Assembly: GCA_900555195.1 (NCBI GenBank)
Contig: USKC01000003.1
Span: 1-36,292 of the forward strand
Source: an uncultured Lachnospiraceae bacterium
GTDB lineage: Bacteria > Bacillota > Clostridia > Lachnospirales > Lachnospiraceae
Reading direction: 5' to 3'
DNA: 36,292 nt
Part shown: positions 23,974 through 31,869 of the stretch, in pieces
Numbering within the stretch: the stretch's first letter is position 1
Layout of the letters: each line of letters starts with the position of its first letter
Made by a program: the position numbers and the translations under genes
Notes under the pieces: generated by a model
The model's database searches: none
The model's input: the letters and a program-made list of their open reading frames with translations, nothing else
What the model was told of the DNA's origin: nothing

Positions 23974-24868
23974 TATACTGCAAAGGGAATTCGTTTATAT
24001 CTGGTATTATTTTGACGTACAGCTGCGCCAGATCATCGGATACTGGGCGCTCGGCATTCTGTTGGGTTCCTGCGTGTCGGTTTTTCTGAAAGAGAAAATA
24101 CACCGCGTGTTTCGGTCCATGGGAGGAAGCCGCCTGGGCATACTGGGAATCGTCCCTGCAAGCCTGCTGGGAATCGCCTCTCCTTTGTGCATGTATGGGA
24201 CGATTCCCCTGGCGGCGTCCTTTTCGAGAAGCGGCATTCGGGATGAGTGGCTGGCTTCGTTCATGATGTGTTCCATTCTTCTTAATCCCCAGCTGATCGT
24301 CTACAGCACTGCGCTTGGAGGCACTGCGCTGGTGGTGCGGATCCTGTCCTGTTTTCTGTGCGGGATCGCGGCGGGACTTTTGATCTGGGCAGTGGGAAGG
24401 GGAAAGCCATTTTTTAACTTTGACGGATTTGACGAACCGAAGAACAAGGATACCGCCCCAAATTGGCTGCTTAGGCTGCTCTTTAACATCGGGCGCAATG
24501 TGAAGGCTACAGGGCCCTATTTTCTCCTTGGCGTCCTGCTGTCAGCCCTCTTTCAGCGCTATGTGCCGCAGGATTTGATGACGGCTTTCATGGGAGGGAA
24601 TGAGGCGCTGGGCGTTCTGATGGCGGCGACCATCGGCGTGCCCCTGTACGCCTGCGGAGGCGGAACCATTCCCCTTCTGCAGGCCTGGCTTCTGGACGGC
24701 ATGAGCATGGGAAGTGCGGCCGCTTTTATGATTACCGGGCCTTCCACTAAGATCACGAATCTGGGAGCCTTGAAGATCGTTCTGGGGCTTCGGAATTTTA
24801 TCCTTTACCTCGCATTCGTCATGGTGTTTTCCTTTATCACCGGCCTGGTGGTAAATATTCTCGTATGA
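23966..24868 (+). CDS. ArsP/SO_0444-like permease (DUF318)
   Basis: A 300-residue membrane permease with about eight hydrophobic segments arranged as two similar halves. The halves carry the family landmarks ASPLCMYGTIPLA (Cys75) and VPLYACGGGTIPLL (Cys230), followed in the second half by the conserved ITGPSTKITNLGAL. Relatives move trivalent organoarsenicals or are proposed Cu/Zn exporters; the two cysteines are the probable soft-metal or metalloid contacts. The gene begins inside the end of the DUF362 gene (8-bp overlap) and has no strong ribosome site of its own, which indicates coupling. What is exported cannot be told from sequence. Confidence 0.83.
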   Translation: MIDILQREFVYIWYYFDVQLRQIIGYWALGILLGSCVSVFLKEKIHRVFRSMGGSRLGILGIVPASLLGIASPLCMYGTIPLAASFSRSGIRDEWLASFMMCSILLNPQLIVYSTALGGTALVVRILSCFLCGIAAGLLIWAVGRGKPFFNFDGFDEPKNKDTAPNWLLRLLFNIGRNVKATGPYFLLGVLLSALFQRYVPQDLMTAFMGGNEALGVLMAATIGVPLYACGGGTIPLLQAWLLDGMSMGSAAAFMITGPSTKITNLGALKIVLGLRNFILYLAFVMVFSFITGLVVNILV

Positions 24869-24938
24869 AAGGCTGATTCGATTGACATAAAAGAGATGGG
24901 ACAGGCTGCAGCAGGAAGGAAAGAAGGCGTTTTGAATC

Positions 24939-26288
24939 ATGGAAGAACAGTCTGAAAAATATTTGTTTGAAGAGATGCCCGTGCCCAGAGCCGTGGCGAC
25001 CCTGGCGATCCCAACGGTCATCAGCCAGGTGGTAACCATGATCTACAATCTGGCGGATACCTTTTTTGTCGGACAGATCGGAAACCCTTATATGGTAGCC
25101 GCTGTATCCTTGGTATCCCCCTGGTTCAATCTGCTCACCGCGTTGGGAAATCTGTTCGGGTTGGGCGCAAGCAGCTTGATATCGCGGATGCTGGGAGTGA
25201 ATAACCGCAGGGACATCAAGCATGTCGCCGCGTTTGGCATATGGGGCGGTGCGGCGGTTACGCTGGTATTTGGCCTGGCTACATGGCTGGCCAGGGATGG
25301 GCTTCTTCATTTTCTGGGAGCCAGTGCGGATACTTACGGCTATGCGGAAAGCTACCTGTTGTGGGTGGTGGTTCTGGGCGGCGTGCCGACCATGGTAAGC
25401 CTGGCGCTTGGCCATCTGCTGCGCAGCGAAGGCCATGCCAGGCAGGCAAGCGCAGGGATGATGTTCGGAGGCATCCTGAATGTGGTGCTGGACCCGATAT
25501 TGATTTTCGGGTTTTCGATGGATGTGGAGGGGGCGGCTATCGCGACGGCCCTTTCCAATGCCGCGTCGGTGGTTTTCTTTATCTTTCAGTATGTACGCCT
25601 TCGGGGGAAAACAGCGGTTTCCCTGAATCCGAAGTACTTCACCTTCCGGTTTGCAGGACCCATTTTTTCAGTGGGCCTAGCATCCGCACTGGCGACCACC
25701 CTGGGCAACGCATCCAATATGGTGATGGTGCGTCTGGCTTCCGGCTACGGAGATATTCCGGTGGCGGCCTACGGCATTGTCAAGCGCATTGACCAGTTCC
25801 CCCTGAACGTATCCATGGGACTTTGCCAGGGCTTCATGCCGCTGGTGGGATACAATTATGCTTCTGGCAATTACCAGAGAATGCGCAGGGTGTCCGTATT
25901 TTCCTGGAAAACGGCGTTGCTGCTGTCCGCCTGCTTTGTGGCGTTCTTCGCCGTGCTGGCGCCTCAGATCCTGCACTTATTCATTCCGGAGGAACAGACC
26001 AGCGCGTTGGGAGCGGGATTCCTTCGGATCGCCTGTCTGGCAGTGCCGCTGACCTCTGTGAACTTCCTGATCAGCTATACCCTGCAGGCCATGGGAAAGG
26101 GCGTTCAGTCCGCGGCGCTTACCTTCAGCCGTCAGGGACTGCTCAATATCCCGCTTCTGATTTTTATGAACCTGACGGTGGGGCTCTATGGCATGATCTG
26201 GACGCAGCTGATCGTGGAGGTCATCATGCTGCCGGTTTCCCTGGGGATGTATGCCCATACCTTCCGGAGCCTGAAACAGTCCGAATGA
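24939..26288 (+). CDS. MATE-family efflux transporter
   Basis: A 449-residue inner-membrane exporter with twelve predicted helices in two MATE repeats. Features include the N-terminal PRAVATLAIPTVISQVVTMIYNLADTFFVGQIG, GLGASSLISRMLG, and in the second half GLCQGFMPLVGYNYASGN. MATE proteins expel cationic drugs, flavins or other organics using Na+ or H+ gradients; the subgroup here (DinF/NorM-like Clostridial type) has no assigned substrate. A GGAAGGAAAG site lies upstream at a rather long distance. A 70-bp gap separates it from the permease; it may belong to the same transcript. Confidence 0.92.
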   Translation: MEEQSEKYLFEEMPVPRAVATLAIPTVISQVVTMIYNLADTFFVGQIGNPYMVAAVSLVSPWFNLLTALGNLFGLGASSLISRMLGVNNRRDIKHVAAFGIWGGAAVTLVFGLATWLARDGLLHFLGASADTYGYAESYLLWVVVLGGVPTMVSLALGHLLRSEGHARQASAGMMFGGILNVVLDPILIFGFSMDVEGAAIATALSNAASVVFFIFQYVRLRGKTAVSLNPKYFTFRFAGPIFSVGLASALATTLGNASNMVMVRLASGYGDIPVAAYGIVKRIDQFPLNVSMGLCQGFMPLVGYNYASGNYQRMRRVSVFSWKTALLLSACFVAFFAVLAPQILHLFIPEEQTSALGAGFLRIACLAVPLTSVNFLISYTLQAMGKGVQSAALTFSRQGLLNIPLLIFMNLTVGLYGMIWTQLIVEVIMLPVSLGMYAHTFRSLKQSE

Positions 26289-26355
26289 AGTGAGAAATAA
26301 ACCTGTATAGAATGAAAAAGCTGCCGGTCAAAGGGCAGCGGAATAGGAGAGATGG

Positions 26356-27369
26356 ATGAATACAAGAAAATTGGGAAAGGATCTGACGGTCTCCGCCGTG
26401 GGGTTGGGGTGTATGGGATTTTCCCATGCCTATGGCGCACCCACGGAAGAAAAGGAGACAATCAGCCTGTTGCGGCAGGCGGTGGAGGTGGGGTATACTT
26501 TTTTTGATACCGCAGAAGTCTATGGGACGCCTGAAGACCCCCATGTGAATGAGAGACTGGTGGGAGAGGCGCTGGCGCCGTATCGGAATGAGGTGGTCAT
26601 CGCCACCAAATTCGGCCTGCGATTTGATCTGGAGAGCGGGAAAATCCCATATCCTCTGATTCCGGATTCCAGGCCCGAGACCATACGGAAAGCGGTGGAA
26701 GGCTCATTGAAGCGCTTGGGAACGGATCATATCGATCTGTATTTCCAGCATCGGCCTGATCCGGATGTGGAACCGGAGGAAGTGGCCGGCGTCATGGCGG
26801 ATCTCATCCGGGAAGGAAAGATCACCCATTGGGGCATTTCTGAAGCGAATGAAGCATACCTGCGCCGGGCGCATGCGGTTTGCCCCGTAACAGCGGTGCA
26901 GAACCGGTATTCCATGATGGCAAGACATTATGAGAGCTTGTTTCCGGTTTTGGAAGAGCTGGGAATCGGCCTGGTGGCTTTCTCGCCCATGGCGAATGGA
27001 TTCCTGACCGGAAAATATGGGAAGGATGTGAAGTTCGACGCAAAAAATGATTATCGTGCCAGCATGCCTCAGTTCGCGGCGGAGGCGATTGATGAGAACC
27101 GGAATCTGATGGAATTTTTGAAGGAAGAGGCAGAGAAAAAGAACGCTACGCCCTCCCAGATCAGCCTGGCATGGATGTTGTGCAAAAAGCCCTGGATCGT
27201 GCCGATCCCAGGCACGCGGAAACCGGAACGTATGGAAGAGAACGCAAAGGCAGCGGATATCCTGCTGTCCGAAGAGGAGGTGCGTGCCATGGATGAGGCG
27301 CTGGATCATATGGAGATGTCTGCGGTATTCGGAGGAACCGCACAGGTAAAAAAAGGAGGTAATATCTGA
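26356..27369 (+). CDS. Aldo/keto reductase
   Basis: A 337-residue NADPH-dependent reductase of the aldo/keto reductase family, the group with YghZ/AKR13-like N-terminus (KLGKDLTVSAVGLGCMGFSHAYG). The catalytic tetrad is complete: Asp51 and Tyr56 (FFDTAEVYG), Lys85 (ATKFG) and His132 (YFQHRPD). The C-terminal VPIPGTRKPERMEENAKA is the nucleotide-binding segment. It reduces carbonyls such as ketones or sugar aldehydes; the precise substrate is unknown. GGAGAG precedes the start. It shares one base with the flavin reductase gene (TGATG), showing translational coupling. Confidence 0.93.
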   Translation: MNTRKLGKDLTVSAVGLGCMGFSHAYGAPTEEKETISLLRQAVEVGYTFFDTAEVYGTPEDPHVNERLVGEALAPYRNEVVIATKFGLRFDLESGKIPYPLIPDSRPETIRKAVEGSLKRLGTDHIDLYFQHRPDPDVEPEEVAGVMADLIREGKITHWGISEANEAYLRRAHAVCPVTAVQNRYSMMARHYESLFPVLEELGIGLVAFSPMANGFLTGKYGKDVKFDAKNDYRASMPQFAAEAIDENRNLMEFLKEEAEKKNATPSQISLAWMLCKKPWIVPIPGTRKPERMEENAKAADILLSEEEVRAMDEALDHMEMSAVFGGTAQVKKGGNI

Positions 27370-27926
27370 TGAGAAAAAATTTTGGCTCAAAGCCCTGGCT
27401 GTATCCTCAGCCGGTACTGATTATCGCAACCTATAATGAAGACGGAACGGCGGATGCCATGAACGCCGCCTGGGGCGGTATATATGATACGGATATGGTG
27501 ATGCTGTGCCTGAGCGCAGGACATAAAACGACCGCCAATATCAAGGCCAGAGGTGCATTTACGGTAAGCTTCGCGGATGCAAGCCATGTAATTCCTTCTG
27601 ACTATGTGGGAATCGTATCCGCCAATAAGGAGCCTGACAAACTGGCGAAATCCGGATTCCATACGGAGAGGAGCGAATTCGTGGACGCGCCCCTGATTGC
27701 CGAACTGCCTGTAGCGATGGAATGCAAGCTGGTCAAGGTCAATGAAGACGGCGTTGTTATCGGCCAGATCGTCAACGTGAGTGCGGATGAGAGCGTTTTG
27801 GGAGAAGACGGGAACATTGATCTTGGCAAATTCCGCCCGATTTCCTTTGAACCGGTTCACAGCGCTTACCATGTGCTGGGCGAAAAGGTGGGAAATGCCT
27901 TTTCAGACGGTTCCGCGCTGAAATAA
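27369..27926 (+). CDS. Flavin reductase-like FMN-binding protein
   Basis: A 185-residue flavoprotein of the FMN-binding split-barrel (flavin reductase) family. The N-terminal PVLIIATYNEDGTADAMNAAWGG and the following AGHKTTANIKARGAFTVSF are the flavin-site strands, and NVSADESVL lies near the C-terminus. It probably transfers electrons from NAD(P)H to flavins or to a partner. A strong AAAAGGAGGT precedes its ATG although that ATG overlaps the stop of the aldo/keto reductase, so it can also be initiated independently. A palindromic AGAGCGAAAG hairpin without T run follows the stop. Confidence 0.9.
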   Translation: MRKNFGSKPWLYPQPVLIIATYNEDGTADAMNAAWGGIYDTDMVMLCLSAGHKTTANIKARGAFTVSFADASHVIPSDYVGIVSANKEPDKLAKSGFHTERSEFVDAPLIAELPVAMECKLVKVNEDGVVIGQIVNVSADESVLGEDGNIDLGKFRPISFEPVHSAYHVLGEKVGNAFSDGSALK

Positions 27927-28001
27927 GAGAAGAGCGAAAGAAATGTGCTTTCACTCTCCCCGGTTTGGTACGCGTGCCAAAGCGCGCAGATGGGAGTAAA
28001 G

Positions 28002-28712
28002 ATGAACAGACCATTTGTTGTATGTCATATTCTGAGTTCCATGGACGGAAAAATTGAGGGCGGCTTTATGGCCCTTCCCGAGGCTGCGGAATGCCTGCAG
28101 AAATATGGAGAACTGAGAGGGTACTATGCATGTGATGCGACCCTCTATGGAACGACCACCATGGCCGAGGGATATTCGGACGGACTTGCGCCCGCGCTTT
28201 CCGGCCCTGGCCCGGAAGAGGGAATGACGGACTACAAAGCGCCCTCGGATGTGTCGAATTATATTGTATCCCTGGATCCGGAAGGGATCCTGGGCTGGGA
28301 CAGCGGATATATCGAGAGAAAAGGCCGGCCGAGGGCACATGCGATTGAGGTGCTGACGGATCGGGTAAAGCCGGCCTACCTCTCCTACCTGCGAAATGCG
28401 GGTGTCTCCTATATTTTTGCAGGAAAGCAGGAATTGGACTGCGGCCTGGCGCTTCGCAAGCTGAAGGAACAGTTTGGAATCGAACGGCTCATGCTCGCCG
28501 GCGGCGGGATCACCAACGCTTCTTTCCTTCAGGAGGATCTGATTGATGAAGTGAGCCTGGTGGTCGCTCCGGTCGCGGCGGGCAATGTCCGGGCGGCTTC
28601 GGTCTTTGAACGTGCCGATTTCCTGCCGGAGGGTGCGCCTGCGGCATTTGACCTGAAAGGAGTGGAACGGGTCGGAGCGGCCGGGCTGTGGCTGCAATAC
28701 GTCAGAAAATAG
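28002..28712 (+). CDS. RibD C-terminal/DHFR-like reductase
   Basis: A 236-residue NADPH-dependent reductase of the RibD C-terminal family. The N-terminus MNRPFVVCHILSSMDGKIEGGF has the family Ser-x-Asp-Gly-Lys motif, and LMLAGGGITNASFLQEDLIDEVSLVVAPVAAG is the nucleotide-binding segment near the C-terminus. Stand-alone members reduce pterins or related metabolites, and this one lacks the deaminase domain of riboflavin-biosynthetic RibD. ATG 28002 is chosen because a GGGAG site precedes it; a longer frame from 27945 has no ribosome site. Last gene of the redox block, followed by a probable terminator. Confidence 0.87.
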   Translation: MNRPFVVCHILSSMDGKIEGGFMALPEAAECLQKYGELRGYYACDATLYGTTTMAEGYSDGLAPALSGPGPEEGMTDYKAPSDVSNYIVSLDPEGILGWDSGYIERKGRPRAHAIEVLTDRVKPAYLSYLRNAGVSYIFAGKQELDCGLALRKLKEQFGIERLMLAGGGITNASFLQEDLIDEVSLVVAPVAAGNVRAASVFERADFLPEGAPAAFDLKGVERVGAAGLWLQYVRK

Positions 28713-28760
28713 GAACTGCTGATACAGCGGATAAAAAGAAGAGATAAGCAATAAATGAGG

Positions 28761-28811
28761 TGCTGCCGCATCTATGATGTTTTTAATCATGGGTTCGGCA
28801 GCATTCTTTTT
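28761..28811 (+). terminator. Probable terminator of the redox block
   Basis: TGCTGCCG (28761-28768) pairs with CGGCAGCA (28796-28803); an inner ATGAT/ATCAT stem closes the loop. The run TTCTTTTT follows. The 3' arm is shared with the larger inverted repeat that starts at 28791, so the two structures exclude each other. Confidence 0.65.
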
Positions 28812-28934
28812 CCGCAAACCACTTTAAAAATTGGCTGTTTCTAAGCCTTGCATGTGGGAGGCCCACCCGCGTGCAAGGCCAAGAAACAGTACAGTTTTCT
28901 CGCAGGTTTGCGGAAAAAGAATTCAGCCGAACCC
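28791..28934. repeat. 144-bp long imperfect hairpin repeat
   Basis: Almost the whole segment folds on itself. Outer arms GGGTTCGGC..TTTTTCCGCAAACC (28791-28820) and the matching GGTTTGCGGAAAAAG..GCCGAACCC (28905-28934) are followed inward by TAAAAATTG/CAGTTTTCT and by CTGTTTCT..GCCTTGC against GCAAGGC..AGAAACAG, with a GTGGG/CCCAC tip at 28854-28866. The mismatches sit at equivalent positions, as in an aged inverted repeat. It carries no open frame of note and resembles a MITE-like or REP-like element or a structured RNA. The remaining sequence to 29061 holds a small CCCGTGC/GCAC..ACGGG hairpin and no gene. Confidence 0.75.
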
Positions 28935-29061
28935 CTCGCCACATAAGCCGGATACCCGTGCTGGGGGAACCAGGTGGCACAACGGGAACAGCGCAAAAGC
29001 ATTCTTCTGGAAAATGATCATCCTGGAACAGGAATGGAAAGGAGAGAAGAATCTGCATTCC

Positions 29062-29635
29062 ATGTTGGAGACGGCCGGAGAACTGTTGGATATGATTTTT
29101 TATTACATAGTAGCAATGCTGATACTGTTGTTGCTGAATGCGCTTTTGTTTCTTTCTCTTACGCGGTGCCGGGTGATTGAGGTGCCCTACAATGAATTTC
29201 TGAGCATGTTCCGTTTTTCTTTATTTCCGGTTCGGAATTTGTGGAGATGTTTGTGGGCATAGGTGCGGCGAAAGCCAGGGATCTTTTTAAGCAGGCGAAT
29301 GAAAAAGCGCCCTGTATTGTATAACAAGATCGCAACGCTGACTGGGGGCCGGGTGGCTGAGGAATTGATCTTTGGAAAAATTCGATATGATGGCGTTGGA
29401 AACTGTACAGAATCAGTATCTGGGAGGGGATGCTTCCCTGACCTGTGCGCCTGAAACAGCGGCCCGGATTGATGGCATGGTTGCGGAAGCGATCAGACAG
29501 GCACATCAAAAAGCGACGGAAATATTGAAGTCCCATGAGGATATGCTCCATAAGCTGGCCCAATATCTGCTGGAAAAAGAAACCATAACCGGAGAGGAGT
29601 TTATGGAAATTCTTCATTCCAACGCAGCATCATAA
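29062..29635 (+). pseudogene. ftsH: ftsH protease remnant, multiply deleted
   Basis: Four pieces of the membrane protease FtsH appear in order but in different frames. From 29062 comes the N-terminal membrane helix and periplasmic start (YYIVAMLILLLLNALLFLSL, then [12 protein letters not shown]). From about 29220 comes [33 protein letters not shown], the AAA segment before Walker B, ended by TAA. From 29320 comes [21 protein letters not shown]. From 29372 to 29635 comes the C-terminal end, with QYLGGDASLTCAPETAARID and LLEKETITGEEFMEIL. Walker A, Walker B and the zinc HEXXH are all missing, so it cannot function. It must derive from a duplicate or acquired copy, because cells normally keep an intact ftsH. 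Confidence 0.88.
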
Positions 29636-29839
29636 CCGGATAAATTTTTATAGGCCCTTTCCGATTTTATGGAAGATGTTTTGAGGATTGACAAGGTATC
29701 CTTTCAGTAACCAGGGCACAAAATTGTGCGTACTTCACAGCAAAAAGGGGCGCTGCTACAATATAATCAAAAAGCGGCGCTGCGGCTTTGCGGCATGAGA
29801 AGAATCGCTGCCGGGCGGTGAAGGAAAGAGGTTGGGCAG

Positions 29840-30619
29840 ATGAACCAGGCGGAACGAAGAAGGTTTTTAATTGAGGAACTGTTGAAGGAAAATGCGGCAA
29901 TGGGAAAGCTGGATATTCCGGAAGAAAGCAGGGAACAGGAGCGGCTTCTGCGCGGATTGATGAATATACGGCCTGCAGGACGGAGCAAAGAAGAATTCCT
30001 GCGCGTCCAGGACGCGTATCTGCAGGAAGAGATGGCCAGGAAGGGGATCACAGATCTGGATTCGCTGGTTCCCGTGCGGGACGGACTGTATCTGTGGCAG
30101 GGAGATATCACCGCGCTCAGATGTGATGGAATCGTGAATGCGGCGAACAGCGGTATGACGGGCTGTTATATTCCGAACCATCGCTGCATCGATAACTGCA
30201 TTCACAGTTTTGCGGGCGTCCAGCTGCGGCTGTACTGCGAAGAACTGATGGAACGGCAGGGGCATGAAGAGGAGACCGGACGGGCGAAGATTACGCCTGC
30301 CTTTAATCTTCCCTGCAGGTATATTCTGCATACGGTGGGACCGATTATAACGGGAGCGGTGACGGAAGAGGACTGCCGGTTATTGGAAAGCTGCTATCGC
30401 TCCTGCCTTGAGCTGGCTGCGGAAAACGGATTGGAAAGCCTGGCCTTTTGCTGCATTTCCACGGGGGAATTTCATTTTCCGAATGAGAAAGCGGCGGTTA
30501 TCGCGGTGAGAATCGTGGAACGTTTTATGGAACGGAAGACGAGCGTGAAAAAAGTGGTCTTTAATGTGTTCAAAGATTTGGACAGAGATATTTATGCGAA
30601 GCTGTTGGATGCGCATTGA
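29840..30619 (+). CDS. Zinc-containing macrodomain ADP-ribose hydrolase
   Basis: A 259-residue protein-ADP-ribose hydrolase of the Zn-macro group. An N-terminal helical extension of about 75 residues precedes the macrodomain, whose ligand loop GDITALRCDGIVNAANSGM (88-106) holds the ADP-ribose-binding Asp89 and Asn100/Asn103. The probable zinc ligands are Cys109, His114 and Cys116 in GCYIPNHRC. The phosphate loop CCISTGEFHFPNEKAA follows. Relatives remove ADP-ribose from lipoylated GcvH-L proteins and sit beside SirTM sirtuins; neither partner gene is present here. The 204-bp region upstream has a TTGACA and a TATAAT but not at promoter spacing, and a GCACAA/TTGTGC palindrome (29716-29729). 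Confidence 0.9.
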   Translation: MNQAERRRFLIEELLKENAAMGKLDIPEESREQERLLRGLMNIRPAGRSKEEFLRVQDAYLQEEMARKGITDLDSLVPVRDGLYLWQGDITALRCDGIVNAANSGMTGCYIPNHRCIDNCIHSFAGVQLRLYCEELMERQGHEEETGRAKITPAFNLPCRYILHTVGPIITGAVTEEDCRLLESCYRSCLELAAENGLESLAFCCISTGEFHFPNEKAAVIAVRIVERFMERKTSVKKVVFNVFKDLDRDIYAKLLDAH

Positions 30620-30651
30620 AGAAGGATAATTGTGAATCAATCTTCGCAGGA

Positions 30652-30703
30652 AAATGCCCGTGCAGCCTGCCTGTTGTTGGGACAGGGGGCTGCACGGGCA
30701 TTT
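30652..30703 (+). terminator. Long GC-rich hairpin after macrodomain gene
   Basis: AAATGCCCGTGCAGCC (30652-30667) pairs perfectly over 16 bp with GGCTGCACGGGCATTT (30688-30703). The T run after it is short (TTTG), so it may be a terminator with weak tail or an RNA-stabilising hairpin. It lies 33 bp after the macrodomain stop. Confidence 0.6.
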
Positions 30704-30777
30704 GCGTGTACGGGAAAAACGGGGACAGGTTTCCTGCGCGTAAAAAACAGCCCGAATTCACAATTTGGACACAATTT

Positions 30778-30797
30778 GCAAACAAAAAGCAAACAAA
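30778..30797 (+). promoter_or_regulatory. Tandem GCAAACAAA repeats upstream of operon
   Basis: Two perfect 9-bp direct repeats (30778-30786 and 30789-30797) are spaced 11 bp apart, about one helical turn, which is the arrangement bound by OmpR-type dimers. They lie upstream of an operon that encodes such a regulator. A TATTAT/TATGCT -10-like region follows (30805-30820). The rest of 30704-30937 shows no gene. Confidence 0.45.
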
Positions 30798-30937
30798 CCT
30801 GTTCTATTATATGCTATGCTCTTACCAGGAAACAGGAAAAGAAGCTTTGGACTGCCCTGAGAGGAACGAGCTTGCTGAAATGGAAGGGGGCTTGTCCGAA
30901 GAGAACAGATTATGAGGGATAAAAGGAACGGCCGGAC

Positions 30938-31864
30938 ATGAATTCCGAAAACAGAACCGCAAAAAACAGAAGATTGAAACTTCCGCCCCTGCGCCTGCGG
31001 TATCGTCTGCTTCTTTATTTTGTGACAGCCATATGCGTCGCGCTGTCTTTGATTGAAGTGACATTCCAGTATTTCCCATATGCTGCAGGTATTGCGATAT
31101 ACGGCTTGGCCGCGGTCACGCTCACGGCAAGCTGCTATTATATCATCGTATATCTCAGGCGGGATATTCGGGAGACCATCCGGCCGGCGATTGCATCCAA
31201 CCCTTATGCAAACCGGGTGACCACCGATTACAGGCTGAGAACCATTCTGTTTGCGGTTCCGGGCATGGTGAGCAATCTCATATTTGCGCTGTTCAATGGA
31301 GTGATTGCGGTCACAAGCCGTTCGGCCTGGTTCGGCACGCTGGCAGCTTACTACCTTCTGCTTGGAATGATGCGGGCGGGGGTGGTGATGCAGGAAAGGA
31401 AGATCGCGTCGATTCATGATACAAAAGAACGGATGGAGAAAGAGATCCGGGTATACCGGCGAAACAGCACGCTGTTTCTTTTTATGGCGGTTGTCCTGTC
31501 GGGGGCGGTGATCCTGCTGCAAAATTCGGAAGGCGGGAAAAACTATCCAGGCTTTATGATCTATGCGGTGGCCGCCTATACCTTTTACAAGATCATCATG
31601 TCCACGATCCAGGTGATTAAGGTGGGAAAAAGGAGATCTCCGCTGCTTTCCATCACGAGAAGGATCGGGTATATTGATGCATGCGTCTCCATCCTGACGC
31701 TTCAGATAGCGATGTTTGCATCCTTTTCCAGCGGAGAAGAGCAGTTCATAAAGCTGATGAACGGGAGCACGGGAACGGTGGTGTGTCTCATGGTAATCGG
31801 GCTTGGAATACAGGGCATCCTCTCTGCCAGGAGACAGAGAGCGGCTTTGAGTGAAAGGAGGTAA
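30938..31864 (+). CDS. Unrecognised six-helix membrane protein
   Basis: A 308-residue integral membrane protein that I cannot assign to a family. Six hydrophobic segments can be seen (about 24-42, 48-68, 102-125, 130-150, 178-195, 205-225, with a further one near 280-297, so six or seven). The loops carry basic clusters (YLRRDIRETIRP, KVGKRRSPLLSITRRIGY), consistent with cytoplasmic faces. The N-terminus is strongly basic (NRRLKLPPLRLRYR). AAAGGA precedes the ATG. It ends 5 bp before a response regulator gene and so begins a four-gene operon; it may be a co-sensor or a target of that two-component system. Confidence 0.75.
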   Translation: MNSENRTAKNRRLKLPPLRLRYRLLLYFVTAICVALSLIEVTFQYFPYAAGIAIYGLAAVTLTASCYYIIVYLRRDIRETIRPAIASNPYANRVTTDYRLRTILFAVPGMVSNLIFALFNGVIAVTSRSAWFGTLAAYYLLLGMMRAGVVMQERKIASIHDTKERMEKEIRVYRRNSTLFLFMAVVLSGAVILLQNSEGGKNYPGFMIYAVAAYTFYKIIMSTIQVIKVGKRRSPLLSITRRIGYIDACVSILTLQIAMFASFSSGEEQFIKLMNGSTGTVVCLMVIGLGIQGILSARRQRAALSERR

Positions 31865-31869
31865 CCGGT

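Noticed and set aside
28791..28934. 6S RNA or SRP RNA, because of the long hairpin.
   Set aside because: The SRP RNA apical consensus is absent, and I see no 6S-like central bubble with promoter mimicry; the mismatches look like an aged inverted repeat.
28831..29262. 143-residue gene spanning the hairpin and the ftsH start.
   Set aside because: Only its last part resembles a protein (the FtsH N-terminus); the front is translated hairpin repeat.
29688..29767. Promoter for the macrodomain gene (TTGACA at 29688, TATAAT at 29762).
   Set aside because: The two boxes are about 68 bp apart, far beyond promoter spacing, and neither has a partner.
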